Origin: Paraburkholderia kirstenboschensis
GTDB lineage: Bacteria > Pseudomonadota > Gammaproteobacteria > Burkholderiales > Burkholderiaceae
Length of the DNA stretch: 64,000 nucleotides
Assembly (NCBI RefSeq): GCF_904848585.1
Contig: NZ_CAJHCR010000004.1
Coordinates: forward strand, 372,001 to 436,000
Reading direction: 5' to 3'
A model generated the notes under the pieces. That model saw only the letters and a list, made by a program, of their open reading frames with translations. It searched no databases and was not told the origin of the DNA. The position numbers were made by a program, and so were the translations under genes. Shown here one piece after another: positions 28,935 through 39,200 of this stretch. Within the stretch, counting starts at the first letter, position 1, and each line of letters begins with the position of its first letter.

Positions 28935-29366
28935 TTAATTGAAAGGCTTACACTTTCCAATTTGGAAAGCCAAATCTCCGCTATCCTCGTCAGTTTCTGC
29001 CCACATGCCTTTGCCGACCAAGTAATAGCCTATGTCGCTCACAAGCAAGTAGCGGCCATTGAACTTGTTGAATTTGAAATCTCCATCCGGGATGCTACAA
29101 AATAAGAACCCCGCGTCATTAAATCCTTTTTCACATCCACCAGTTGGGTTGGCGTCGCCGACCTTAACCAAGTTGAATGCGAATTTTCCTTTTCCCGGTG
29201 TGAGTACGTACTGGAAATCGGTTTTGAACTTTGCGTAGTTCCACTTTTTTTCCTGTGAATCGTACTTGAAACCCGTCATCTTCTCGGGCGTACATACGTA
29301 CTGTTCCGAATGCGCGTAAAAAGGGATAAGCAGCAGAAGAACCGAAACATGTTTGATCATTCCCAT
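28935..29366 (-). CDS. Small secreted protein of unknown function
   Basis: 143 aa. The N-terminus MGMIKHVSVLLLLIPFYAHS is a clear Sec signal peptide with a likely cut after AHS. The mature part has four cysteines (in YVCTPEK, GGCEKGF, LFCSIPD and the ending GKCKPFN), suggesting two disulfides in the periplasm. GGAG lies 8 nt before the ATG. No family recognised. AT-richer than the plus-strand backbone, like the nearby PARIS genes, so it may have arrived with them. Confidence 0.75.
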   Translation of the reverse strand: MGMIKHVSVLLLLIPFYAHSEQYVCTPEKMTGFKYDSQEKKWNYAKFKTDFQYVLTPGKGKFAFNLVKVGDANPTGGCEKGFNDAGFLFCSIPDGDFKFNKFNGRYLLVSDIGYYLVGKGMWAETDEDSGDLAFQIGKCKPFN

Positions 29367-29662
29367 GACTCAATCTCCATTGAATGTGATTGAGACGATC
29401 TCATAGTCCTGCGCAGATTGTCGACGATCGTCGAGACGATGTCGAATGTCCCTTTGTGGCCGAACTGAGCCGGACGATTTGACATCGTCTGTCCGATCAG
29501 GTCCGGAGTTTTACAAATAAATAACCAGGCGGAAATGGTGTCGATGATGACTTCGTAGCCTTCCGCAGCGATCTGGCCGTAAAGCATCAGCCGGTACCGC
29601 ACTGGAGTGGCCGTGAAATGATAGGTCTGCGTTGTAGGCCCGTACTGCGCCAGTCCGTACAA
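29357..29662 (-). CDS. Possible small gene or fragment
   Basis: Open frame of 101 codons from a TTG, with protein-like text (RLMLYGQIAAEGYEVIIDTI), that overlaps the start of the secreted-protein gene by 10 nt. There is no good start codon or ribosome site, so it may be the 3' remnant of a longer gene. No family recognised. Confidence 0.3.
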   Translation of the reverse strand: MYGLAQYGPTTQTYHFTATPVRYRLMLYGQIAAEGYEVIIDTISAWLFICKTPDLIGQTMSNRPAQFGHKGTFDIVSTIVDNLRRTMRSSQSHSMEIESWE

Positions 29663-29728
29663 GCGATGACATGAACCGGCCGCGCACTAATCCGACCTTG
29701 GGGCTTGTCGGTATGCGCACGCCGGGGA

Positions 29729-30346
29729 TCACTCGGGCGGCAGCTTGCCTGCCGATTCGAGCATCGCACGCAAACGTGTCTCAATGGAAACAAGTGCTTT
29801 GCGCAGTTGTTCGGGTGCTTGCGCGTCCTCCTCGGCGCAACGCACCATGCGCCACATTTCAACGAGGTTGCGGTACAGAAAGTCAACCCGATGCTCTGCG
29901 AGCTTTGCGCGGGTCTGATATTGACGGGCGTGCTCCAGCTCACGCCTGAGCGTTTCCTGGGTCGATTGTTCCTCCATATCGGCGAGCAGGCGGCTCAATC
30001 GGGCGTCAGTGTCGTCATGCTCCTCCCCGTCATGGCGTGCGTTGGCCGCCGACGGATCCACGAGGCGAGCATCGGGAGCTGCACTTGGGGCCGCTCTTGG
30101 CGCCTGGTTGGTGTGCGTCGCCTCCATCAGTTGCCTGCGCCCCTCGTTTATCGAATCGAGCCTGTCGTTAGCGCGATCGGCCGTGGCCGCGACGTTGGCG
30201 ACTTCGCGCGCGACCGCTATCACCGCGCCGACCAGATCGAGAAAAGACTTGTGCAATTCACCGGCATTTAGATCCCAATCGCGCGAGTCGAGCGCCTCGG
30301 CGATCGTGCGTGCAGGGTGATCGTGGTTCGTGTCGTTATCGCTCAT
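29729..30346 (-). CDS. Hypothetical coiled-coil protein
   Basis: 205 aa, soluble, rich in alanine, glutamate and arginine. It has two helical parts, about residues 20-75 (AGELHKSFLDLVGAVIAVAR...) and 110-200 (LSRLLADMEEQSTQETLRRE...), joined by a proline/alanine-rich linker (NQAPRAAPSAAPDA). No signal peptide or membrane segment. The ATG overlaps the stop of the broken gene upstream (ATGA), so the two once formed an operon. No domain recognised. Confidence 0.65.
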   Translation of the reverse strand: MSDNDTNHDHPARTIAEALDSRDWDLNAGELHKSFLDLVGAVIAVAREVANVAATADRANDRLDSINEGRRQLMEATHTNQAPRAAPSAAPDARLVDPSAANARHDGEEHDDTDARLSRLLADMEEQSTQETLRRELEHARQYQTRAKLAEHRVDFLYRNLVEMWRMVRCAEEDAQAPEQLRKALVSIETRLRAMLESAGKLPPE

Positions 30347-30747
30347 ACGATGGCTCTCCTGATCTCAACGGAAGGCGCCACAAGTAGCACATCGATGGCC
30401 GCCGATGAAGCCACGAGCCGGTGTTTGAGCATGTCGCTATCGCGCAGACTCGTAACGTTCGTTGTCAGAGCATACGCGAGCGGTCACTTCGTTCGCGAGT
30501 TCCAGATAGTGGCTCTGCAATTGTCGCACCGACATGCCCGCGAAGCGGCTGTTCCATCACGGTCAGTTGCATTGGGACACGCGAACCGGACACCTTCGCC
30601 AAAGATGTTACGCACGCGCCCTTCCAGAAAACGGGTGTGCCGGTGGTCAAAGCTCCAACGCAGCACGGGCGGTGTCAACTCCGAAACAGAATATCTCTTG
30701 GCCGCCATGACTGCTATCGTCCGCAACAGGACCGGGAAACGGCGCAT
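30345..30747 (-). pseudogene. Frameshifted hypothetical gene
   Basis: Protein-like text runs through three frames in turn: MAAKRYSVSELTPPVLRWSF...CPNATD (30747 to about 30560), MSVRQLQSHYLELANEVTAR up to a TAG (about 30536-30441), then RDSDMLKHRLVASSAAIDVL up to the ATGA joined to the next gene. The shifts are consistent with one ancestral gene of about 130 codons disrupted by small indels near 30555 and 30450. Family unknown. Sequencing error cannot be excluded. Confidence 0.4.
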
Positions 30748-31102
30748 TCATTCAGGACCAGACCTTTCCTTTTCAACCCGTCGAACGTGAACTGAGCCCG
30801 CGACGGACGCGGGCGCTTACTGATGGCGTTCAGGCTGCCCAAAAGGAAAAAACGTACGCCGTGCGTGCGTCACGATCGAGTCGACGTACAGCGTTCGCCA
30901 TTCCAAGTCACGAAAGAGTAGAAGCACCGGCTCGGGGGTTACCCCGCGGTTACAGGTTTGCAGCCAATTGAGGGAATTCGCGGCCGGAACTCACTGCGGA
31001 TCCGCTCCGGAAAGGCGGCCGGCCAACTACGCGGCTGACGCAACCACGGATTACCAATCCGGATGTTGTGGGCGACCCGCCTCCTAAGAACAGGGCCACA
31101 CA
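30748..31102. other. No gene seen
   Basis: Eroded intergenic DNA between the frameshifted gene and the DUF29 gene. No promoter or hairpin stands out. Confidence 0.5.
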
Positions 31103-31573
31103 CTACAGCCCGGTTTCACTGTACGCGCGTTCATAGTCATCCGGCGTCGCCGGGGCGCCGGGCATGAATTCACTATCGATTATCTGCTCAAGGTTCCACG
31201 GGCACCGTGCGGGCAGATCCTCCGGGTCGATTCCAATGGCTGACGCAGCGCGGTAGACCGCAAGCTCGTATTCGCCCTGCAGCCCGGCGGCCGCGTGCTC
31301 GCGCATGGGTGGGTCATCCTCGAAAATGTCCCTCAGAAAATGTCGGTGCCAGCTGATGATTCCGCTCCAACCCCCATTGCGGCGTGAAGGGCACGCCATC
31401 CACTTGAGGAGCGCCGCGAGCAGCTTGCGCAGGTGTCGCACAACGTCTTGGGGCGTCTGTCCGTTAAGCAGGCGGACCAGCATGGGGACGTCCAGCGCAG
31501 CCCAGTCGCCCGACTGAAGCGCGGCAATCTGCTCATCGCTCCATTGCGCTCGGTCATCTTCGTAACGCGTCAT
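31103..31573 (-). CDS. DUF29-family protein
   Basis: 156 aa. It begins MTRYEDDRAQWSDEQIAALQ; then a helical core VRHLRKLLAALLKWMACPSR with WSGIISWHRHFLRDIFEDDP, and a tail containing CPWNLEQIIDSEFMPG. This is the layout of DUF29 proteins (aromatic N-terminal motif, LLKW followed by basic residues, and a C-terminal CPW box). Function unknown; members are scattered in cyanobacteria and proteobacteria, often in accessory DNA. It stands within a minus-strand run of small unknown genes. Confidence 0.7.
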   Translation of the reverse strand: MTRYEDDRAQWSDEQIAALQSGDWAALDVPMLVRLLNGQTPQDVVRHLRKLLAALLKWMACPSRRNGGWSGIISWHRHFLRDIFEDDPPMREHAAAGLQGEYELAVYRAASAIGIDPEDLPARCPWNLEQIIDSEFMPGAPATPDDYERAYSETGL

Positions 31574-31715
31574 GCTTATGCCCGCCCTTCCTGCCGCCTC
31601 TGCCTAATCGAGGTCCTTCTCGCCGCTCAGATCACGTGCATAAAGTGGGCGCCCAATCCAAGCTGCTTCCACGACTTTATTCCATCGTGTCCGGCGCCGC
31701 AGACGGGCGATCCAG

Positions 31716-31952
31716 CTATGGTTCGCCAGAACCCTCGGCATCACGGTCAGCAAGTTCGCGTTGCCATTCAACGACCATCAGCTTTATTTGTTCGATTTCG
31801 ACTCGAATCTCGGCAATTTGCATGCGGAGGCGACTCGACGCTGCCTCCAGCTTTCCGATGCCTCCCGCCATGCTTTCGCCCCACGCAGCCACGAGGGCGT
31901 CCATTTCCATCACTTCCTTCAACATGTGGCTCTCGAATTCGTCCATCGTCAT
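31716..31952 (-). CDS. Small coiled-coil protein
   Basis: 78 aa from the ATG at 31952, chosen because AAGGAG lies 5 nt upstream; the longer frame back to 32048 lacks such a site. It starts MTMDEFESHMLKEVMEMDAL, followed by a continuous heptad-like helix (AASSRLRMQIAEIRVEIEQI). No membrane segment. Unknown function; probably in the same transcription unit as the coiled-coil gene upstream. Confidence 0.55.
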   Translation of the reverse strand: MTMDEFESHMLKEVMEMDALVAAWGESMAGGIGKLEAASSRLRMQIAEIRVEIEQIKLMVVEWQRELADRDAEGSGEP

Positions 31953-32129
31953 GTCGGCTCCTTGCGCGTTACGACGCTCACGCCAAAGCGGGTTTTCTGC
32001 GGCTAAAGCAAGCGGAATCGGCACGGTTGTGACCATGCGAGTCCGCAATCCGCAGCGCGGTCCACCACACGCGACAGAACGAACTCATTGCCTCGCGTAT
32101 TGCCCCCGCGAGCCGCGCGTCTTCAAACG

Positions 32130-32351
32130 TCAGGTGGTGCGCCGCGAGTCGAGCAAGCGCCGTCGATGCTCCGCCATCGTCGCGATTTGATCGGCCTCCT
32201 GTGAAACCGTCGCCGCCAGATCCGCAACTTGAGTCAGACGTATTTCCATCCGTGCCACCAGGTCCTCGACCCGGCTTAAGCTGGCAAAGATATCGCGCTG
32301 GCTGGCCTCGATCTCGTCGAGCAGAATTCGAGTCTCATCGCTATCGTTCAC
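32130..32351 (-). CDS. Small coiled-coil protein
   Basis: 73 aa from a GTG at 32351 with GGAGG 5 nt upstream; a GTG at 32363 is also possible. Text such as LLDEIEASQRDIFASLSRVE and LTQVADLAATVSQEADQIAT is strongly heptad-patterned. Unknown function. Confidence 0.5.
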   Translation of the reverse strand: MNDSDETRILLDEIEASQRDIFASLSRVEDLVARMEIRLTQVADLAATVSQEADQIATMAEHRRRLLDSRRTT

Positions 32352-32363
32352 CTTTCCCTCCAC

Positions 32364-32771
32364 GGCGTCATCGCCATCATGCGTCCGGTCCGATCAGCTG
32401 ACACCGTTCGCAGGTTCGGCACCCCAATCCGCCTCTGCGTTCCCCGGTCCTGCAGCAGAGACTCGAACTCGCATTCCTTTCACGATATACGGTCGAACCG
32501 ATGTCAGCGAGACGCGATTGACTGACCGATCGGTTGCACCCCTTGCGGGCGCGGAATACACGTATGACCATTCGGGGCTCGACGTAGCTGTCCGCATAGC
32601 AGAAGAATCAAGGCGATCCATTCGCCCGACAAAAACGCGGCAGTCTACTGATCGCTCGCCTTTCCCAACGACAATTCTTTGCCTTAGCACCATCTCACCC
32701 AAGAGACTCAGTGGCGACCGATCTTCGCCGCCCACTACGTCACGGTCGCATTTCTCGCCCTGCACGAATAG
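32364..32771. other. No convincing gene
   Basis: Open frames occur on both strands but lack motifs and start signals. Eroded intergenic DNA. Confidence 0.45.
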
Positions 32772-33056
32772 TCAGACGGCGCAACGCTCAGCGCCTTTCC
32801 TTGACTTACTGGGAGCCAACGGGCTGGCTATCTCGATAGGAAGTCGACTTCCGCGAGTAATGATGGTGTATTCCAGGATCGCAACCGCCTCCGAAAGAAG
32901 GCGGTCCACACGTACATCTTCGCCAAGCAACACCGAGTGTGCTGCCCGCATATCGCGGAGCCAATCAGTCAGCGATTTCTCGTGATAAAGACGTTCAGAC
33001 ACATCACGCATGAAGCGCCATGTCGACGCGTCGACGTGAGGTAGTGCATTTCCCAT
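32772..33056 (-). CDS. Hypothetical protein
   Basis: 94 aa beginning MGNALPHVDASTWRFMRDVS, mostly helical, with acidic and basic patches and no signal peptide. The tail is basic. No ribosome site is obvious. It belongs to the minus-strand cluster of small unknown genes. Confidence 0.5.
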   Translation of the reverse strand: MGNALPHVDASTWRFMRDVSERLYHEKSLTDWLRDMRAAHSVLLGEDVRVDRLLSEAVAILEYTIITRGSRLPIEIASPLAPSKSRKGAERCAV

Positions 33057-33111
33057 ACCAGATCGCCCTCATCGAGGCTGTGCGGAATGCGAACGTGGGC
33101 GCCGGGACTCA

Positions 33112-33477
33112 TTAGGTATCGCGTGAAACGATACGGTGTTGCGCATTGGCTTCAATCCCGACTCCGAGTCGCCAATCAATGAACCGCCGCCGCCTTCGCT
33201 CAGCTTTGATCCGTTCCATTTCAGCCCGCCAATGCTTCTCCTGATCGGCGTCCTCTTCGAGCCCCGCGCGTAGCGCGTTCCTCATCGCTTCTTTGGAGGC
33301 TCGCGCCAAGCTCGCCTTAAGACTAAGCGTCTCGAAATCCCCATAGTCCACGGGCTTGTATACACCACCCCGTACCGAATGAGCATAAATCGCGTATAGC
33401 TCGTGGGCGATGATGGCCGCCTGGTCCGGATCCATACCCTCGCCTTCCAACGCGAGTGCGAATCTCAGCGTGTCCAT
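33112..33477 (-). CDS. Hypothetical helical protein, DUF1640-like N-terminus
   Basis: 121 aa starting MDTLRFALALEGEGMDPDQA, which resembles the opening of DUF1640/CCDC90-type coiled-coil proteins, followed by a long charged helix (EKHWRAEMERIKAERRRRR). GAGGAGC precedes the ATG. No membrane segment is clear here, unlike complete family members. The membrane-protein gene at 33487 lies 9 nt upstream on the same strand, so they are likely cotranscribed. Confidence 0.6.
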   Translation of the reverse strand: MDTLRFALALEGEGMDPDQAAIIAHELYAIYAHSVRGGVYKPVDYGDFETLSLKASLARASKEAMRNALRAGLEEDADQEKHWRAEMERIKAERRRRRFIDWRLGVGIEANAQHRIVSRDT

Positions 33478-33486
33478 TGAAGCTCC

Positions 33487-33705
33487 TCAGCGTAAAAGGG
33501 CTTGCCACTCGTGCGTGGCTTTGATGACAGCGTTGATGATCGTTGGCGTGACGGTGTACATCAGCACGAGAAAGATCAAGCCCATCAGAGCGCACACGGG
33601 CCAAGCAAACCAGCGAATGAATGGGTCCGTTTGCTTAAGGGCCGCTTCCTGCGTGCGCTCTTTTTCCTTGCGCTGGCGCTCCCACCGCTCACGATCCTCG
33701 CGCAT
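33487..33705 (-). CDS. Small single-pass membrane protein
   Basis: The frame is open back to 34605, but only the last part looks coding. The ATG at 33705 gives 72 aa: a charged helix (MREDRERWERQRKEKERTQE), then a hydrophobic segment (WPVCALMGLIFLVLMYTV) and a short tail. A GTG somewhat further upstream could be the real start. It sits 9 nt before the DUF1640-like gene. Unknown function. Confidence 0.45.
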   Translation of the reverse strand: MREDRERWERQRKEKERTQEAALKQTDPFIRWFAWPVCALMGLIFLVLMYTVTPTIINAVIKATHEWQALLR

Positions 33706-34661
33706 CTGTCGCGCGAAGTCTGAATCGCCGATGTCTCTGCCGATATTTAAGCGGCACCCAACTTGAGCGACGCCCCCCACTTGCACTCCGGCGAGCCAAT
33801 TAGTGATCGATCGCCGGTGAAGCGGAAAAATTCCTGGTATCCCCACTAGCCCCACATGTTGAGCGATCGTTTTCCGCCCAATCGGATGGGCTGAAACGGG
33901 TCGCCTGTCGCCGGTCGCGGCAGGCAGGCTGCGGGGCCATGAAGGGACGTACGTCCGGTGCGTCGCCCGGACGCTCAGGTGGCAGCTCTGCTCGGCAAAC
34001 GGGCATTCGATCGCGGAAACCAAGACGGTGGTTCGTCTGCCTTGCGGACATTCACGAGTCATCTTCGCCAAACAGCAACCGCGCCCCCTGCAATGCCACG
34101 GCGCGTATTCGAAATGGCGAAAGTCGAAATCGTCGCGGCCCTGATGGCCGACGCGTGCCGGGCAGCACGCGCGCGAGAGCCGAGTCGATGGACCGCGAGT
34201 ACCTGGGCACAGATATGCACGGCGGAAGCGGCATTCGTGCGCGTGATCAGGCGATACGCACACTTGTAACGGAGAATGATCAGCAGACCAATTACGGTAG
34301 TCCCTCCGGCTATTGCCGACACTATACTGAAAGACGGATCTGGGACGAAAAACGAATGCGGCCTGTCGGCTGGGTGCGCTGCGCCGCATGGCGATGACGA
34401 GACGCAGCATGGGATAAGGCGTTGTGGCCGTTCGATAGTCACATATCCGCAAGAGATCGCTTCGGGTAGAAAGTGATGATGTGTAGGGAGCGCTTCCTCG
34501 GTACGCTAAAGTCGTCAGTGCATGCGTTGTGAACGCATTGCTGTGCATCACGATTGTTTTGCTCCAGCAACATGTACGCTCAGCGAAGAACGGACGCTCG
34601 ACCAAGCGGGGACCAACAAAGCATTCCCCTTGGACAAGTTTCGCTCCGCGAGGATATTTAG
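33706..34661. other. Long stretch without a supported gene; holds a dispersed repeat
   Basis: A minus-strand frame near 34250-34340 includes a hydrophobic run (SIVSAIAGGTTVIGLLIILR) that might be a broken membrane-protein gene. Otherwise nothing convincing. The last part must carry the promoter for the phosphoesterase gene; GAGG lies about 8 nt before its ATG. Confidence 0.4.
33934..34004 (+). repeat. Dispersed repeat, copy 1
   Basis: 71 bases that align without gaps, at roughly 70 percent identity, with 44077-44147. Both begin GGGCCATGAAGGGAC and share CGTCCGGT. Non-coding. Confidence 0.5.
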
Positions 34662-36233
34662 ATGCCCGTCCAGTCCCTAAGTACCGAACGGCTGTTCGTC
34701 ATCTCAGACCTCCATCTCGGCGGCCGACCGTCGCAGCGCTCGCCTGACGGCGAGGCGACGCTTGGAACGAGCCTTTGCGCCAGTTACGATGAGCTGCGCG
34801 ACTTCATCGATTGGGTGAGATGCTCCGCCTCGGACACCGAGCGCACCACGATGATTATCGCGGGCGACATCGTCGATTTTTTAGCGGACGATGAAATCGA
34901 AGGGGCGAAAAGCTACGCGCAAAGCTGGACCGACAGCGAAGAACGGGCAATCGCCAAATTGAACCAGATCGTGCTGAGATCCCGAGGTGCGCACGGTGAT
35001 GGACCGTTTGAAGCATTACAGCGTCTTGTTTACGCCGGTCACCGACTCGTCTTGCTACTCGGCAATCACGACGTCGAGCTTGCGCTACCTGCCGTCAGAA
35101 CGAGATTGCGGCATCTGCTCGATCCGAACGATCAAGCGAGGCTTGAATTCATCTACGATGGCGAGGCCTACATCAACGGTAACTTGCTCGTTGAGCACGG
35201 AAATCGCTACGACCGCTTCAATCAGATCGATCACAGCCAGCTCCGGCAGGAGCGCTCGATGGCGTCCAGAGGACTCGGCGGCAAGCTCGAACGCTCCGAC
35301 CGATATTTCCAACCGCCGCCCGGAACACTGCTTGTCATCCATGTCATCAATCGTCTCAAGTCCAAATACCGGTTTGTCGATTTGCTTAAGCCGGAAACGG
35401 AAGCCGTTATTCCTCTGCTGCTTTTTCTAGAGCCGGAAATCAAGCTTGTCCTCGAGCACATTCTAGTTCTGTCGCAAGTCGCGAAGGGCGTCGCCGCTGG
35501 CGGCGTGAGTGACGATAACCTGACCACCAGGCGAACGGGTCACCTTAGCTCGGCGGGTGGAGATCGGCGCCCGCCCGAATCCGAGTTGAGGACGCTCGAC
35601 TCGGTGCTGATCGAGCAACTGGGAGCGCAGCACGCCGCGGAGCTCCTCCCTGCCACCACCGTCACGGGCAACATGTCATCCGGCGGCCGCAACAGAAGTC
35701 TAATTGCCACTCGCGCGGGAGCCCGGCTCGATGCGTGGATCTCTGACATCTTCAAGGCGACAGCCAGAATAGGACCGCGCGTCAGGGCCGTTCCGACGAA
35801 TCGGCTACAACTTCTGCGCCGCGTTTTGACGTGCGCAATGAGTAGCCATGCGTTCGATCTCGGTCGAGAGGCCGATGACTACCTGTCTGCGGCGACGGCG
35901 CTCACTCGATCGGGACGATTCTCGACCGTGATATTCGGCCACACGCATCTGCCGAAGAAGATTCGACTTGATGGCGGCAAGTCGTTCCCGGTTTATCTGA
36001 ATAGCGGCACCTGGGCAGACATCATTCGCATTCCACCTGCAATTTTCGACGAAGAGGACTGGAGAAGTCCCCTCGAACAGTTTGTGGAATCGCTGCGAAC
36101 GAACGACTATTCTTCCTATGTCACGAAGTGCCCCACGTACGTGGAAGTCAAGATCGTGGACGCACGTGTTCAGGAGGCGGAAGTGCGACGATTCGGCGGC
36201 GCGGGCAGCGAACGCGAGCCCGTATATGACTAA
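34662..36233 (+). CDS. Calcineurin-like metallophosphoesterase
   Basis: 523 aa. All metal-site motifs of the family are present: SDLHLGG (residues 14-20), GDIVDFL (near 68), LGNHDVE (near 128), the histidine in LLVEHGNRYDRF (near 178) and FGHTHLP (near 426). An insertion of about 200 residues between the last two is helical and unusual; a typical core is 250-300 aa. Such enzymes cleave phosphodiesters in nucleotides or nucleic acids. The gene starts a two-gene unit with the protease-NACHT gene 21 nt downstream, so it may be the effector or a regulator (for example a cyclic-nucleotide or DNA phosphodiesterase) in a STAND-type defence system. Substrate unknown. Confidence 0.85.
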   Translation: MPVQSLSTERLFVISDLHLGGRPSQRSPDGEATLGTSLCASYDELRDFIDWVRCSASDTERTTMIIAGDIVDFLADDEIEGAKSYAQSWTDSEERAIAKLNQIVLRSRGAHGDGPFEALQRLVYAGHRLVLLLGNHDVELALPAVRTRLRHLLDPNDQARLEFIYDGEAYINGNLLVEHGNRYDRFNQIDHSQLRQERSMASRGLGGKLERSDRYFQPPPGTLLVIHVINRLKSKYRFVDLLKPETEAVIPLLLFLEPEIKLVLEHILVLSQVAKGVAAGGVSDDNLTTRRTGHLSSAGGDRRPPESELRTLDSVLIEQLGAQHAAELLPATTVTGNMSSGGRNRSLIATRAGARLDAWISDIFKATARIGPRVRAVPTNRLQLLRRVLTCAMSSHAFDLGREADDYLSAATALTRSGRFSTVIFGHTHLPKKIRLDGGKSFPVYLNSGTWADIIRIPPAIFDEEDWRSPLEQFVESLRTNDYSSYVTKCPTYVEVKIVDARVQEAEVRRFGGAGSEREPVYD

Positions 36234-36254
36234 TCTGCGGACCGGTGCATTCGT

Positions 36255-39200
36255 ATGTTCGACGACGAAGCCATTAAACGAGCCACAGCGTCTGTATTTG
36301 ACCGCGATGGCTTCTGCGGAACGGCGTGGCTCGGCGCTCCCGGGTTCGCTATTACCGCCGCGCACGTGGTAGCGGACCTCGCCGCGCGAAAACCGAAGGC
36401 GATGACTTTCAAGTTGCTGTTTTTCGATACCCCGGTGAGTGGATCATTGAACGCGACCAACATTGACTACTTCCATGATGTCGCCGTCCTCTCAATTGCC
36501 CAAGAGGGCCTTCTCGCCGACGTTCATCCCATCCCCATCGCGGCGAGCACCGAAGTCCGCGCTGGGCAAGACTGGACAGCGTATGGTCCGGCTGATGGCC
36601 ATCCGAGAGGCTTATGGCTTAGAGAACAGATCATTAGTCTGGCCGGATGGACCGAAGACGGCGCGCCCGCCATTCAACTGGTCACAAGACAGGCGGCGGC
36701 GGAACATCTGAGGGGAATGTCTGGCGCACCGGTGCTTGTCAACGGCGCGGCCATCGCCATCCTTAGGGAGTTTCCTGTGCGGATGCCAGGGGAGCACGTG
36801 TTGCTCGCTTCCAGACTAGACGCCGCCGCGCGAAGCCTTCCGACGCTTGCTGGGCTCATCGACGCAGGCAACCGATCGCGCAAGCAGCAGTCTGCGAGCA
36901 CGTTCGACGGGTATTGCAGGCGGGTCATTAGAAAGTGGGACGAAATTGCCTATCAAGGGATGTTCGCTTTCGACACCCCCCGCTCATCTTTTCCGCCGCT
37001 CGAAACGATTTACGTTCGCCAGCCATTCCGTCGGGAGATGACGCCGTCACGGGCGCCGCGCGGCACCGTGGTATGCGATTCCGAGAACACCAGCATCGAA
37101 TCTAGCTTGCAACACCATCGCAACATACTAGTGCAGGGAGACGCTGGTTCGGGGAAAACCTCGATGCTGCGTCACGTTTGTATTCAATTGGCAAGCGACT
37201 GGGTCGTGCAGATGCAGCATCGCTTTCTGCCGGTTTATGTAAGCGCGCAGAGCTTGGTTGTAGCGAATCGAGGTGGCAGCCTCGAAGACCGCATACGGGA
37301 CGCTGTGGCGATCGATATCGGCATGTCGATGGAGCGCGATTTTTTCCGCCAGGCGCTTCCGGAAGGTGCATCGTGGCTGCTGATAATCGATGGTCTCGAT
37401 GAAATCGTGCGGTCCGATCAGCGCCGGCTTCTCATTGACCAGATTATGCTGGAGGCCAATGACCAAGCAGAAGCCAAGCATCTTCTTGTCAGTTCGCGAC
37501 CCATCGTTGACCTGCACACCAGCCTCGGGGAGGAACAGTTCTCTCGTTTCACGCTCGTTCCGTTCGATCGCACTCAGGCGTTGAACCTCGTCGACCGATG
37601 GTTCGCCTTTTTTGATCGTGCACCCAGTACGTCGGCTGGTTTTCTCCGAATGATCGACGAATCCGCGCTCAAAGGCATACTTGAGACCCCGGTTCTGCTC
37701 ACGATGGCGCTCTTGTCGTATCTTGGCGGGCAAGTAAATGGATATTGCACTCGAGTGGAGCTATACGACCGCTTCATCGAAGGAACGCTGGACGCTGCGC
37801 GCATGCGGACTGGCCTGAATAACGTCTCCTCCGCCTGGGCCGAACTGTTCGGTAGCGAGGGAGAGAGAGCCGCGCTCACCTTGCAAAGGGGTCGCAGGGA
37901 GTTGCTGCGGGAACTGGCCATGCACCAGCAGTTCCAGGGAAACGACCGCACAATCGGAATGCGGAAGCTATTCGACATCTGTGTCGCCAGGGGATGGTTC
38001 GCGGCATCTCTTTGCGACGGGTTCGAGAAGCGAAGGATTATCAATTCCTTGCTTCCCGAGGCGCTGCTCCAGTCCGGCCTAGTGCGCCTAACTCCCGATT
38101 CATTGCAATTCACACACAATACGATCCGGGAGTTCCTGTGCGCAGAGCTTCTCGTGAGACAACACCCCATCGAGTCGGAAGTCGCTCAGAACGTCCTCAA
38201 CCAGTGGGGCGACGCTCGCTGGCGCGAAGTTGTCCTCTCGAGCCTAAGCATCTGGAGTAGCGAAAAAAAAGCTCGTTCCTCGGTCATGTTTTTTTTCGAC
38301 CGTCTGATGAGCCTTAGCCGCCTGGGCACGGACTTCGTAGCATGTGCCATCGCGGAGGGCGTACAGGTTGAGCCCGAACAGCGCAGCGAGCTTGTCGCGC
38401 GATTGATCGAAACTTTCAGCCGCTGGAATCCCTGTGTGCAGTCTCTTATGACCTTTCGAACACCCGACCCAGTCCCGGTCCTTCGACAATTGGTCAAAGA
38501 AAAAGAATGCCGCAAACAGTTCCTCGAGCTGCTCGCCGAAGGAGCATCCAACTGCCCCCGATCCCTCGGCAGGCTTCTGAATCTTGCCTTTGAATTTATG
38601 TCGGCGGACGAGTTGGAGGCATTCGCAACACATGCGAGACATGTCTGGATGCGCGCGGACTCCTTTCGTTTACTTGCGCTGAAAGGCGACCCCTCGTCTT
38701 CCGTATCACTGTTGTCCGCCGTCGTGCGCGATCGGGGCTGCCCGCTGAACGCCCGGCGAAAGGCGCTGGTCGCGCTTTGCGATTTGAACGACGGTGCGGA
38801 GGCGATCCGCGTTTTGCGAGCAAGCAAGATTGATCCGTTGCTGCGTGTAACGGCATACATCATCCAATTCGAGCGCTCGGCGGAGAGACACTATCTTGCG
38901 AGGGCTACCGATCTATGGAAGACAGCAGTCGACGGTCGCACCGAAGCGCGCGAGATAGCCGATCTTGGTGCTCACCTTTGCGCCAATTTGCTAACGCGCA
39001 ACGACATAGCGGATCGCGCGAGGGAAGTCTGTGGTGCGTCGAACCATGTCGCCGAAATCTTCGGTGCGCTGGTAAAAAGGACGCAAGTCATTTCGTTGGC
39101 GAGAAGGTTCCTTTGCGGGATCGCTGACGATGCTTTAAGTCCGATTGAGATCCGCTTTGCGGCGGCGTCCGCACTAGCTTCAGTGGGATACGTCGAAGAC

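Noticed and set aside
33706..34605. N-terminal extension of the small membrane protein to 372 codons
   Set aside because: The upstream part is cysteine/arginine/histidine-rich noise with no homologous look; a short form is more credible.
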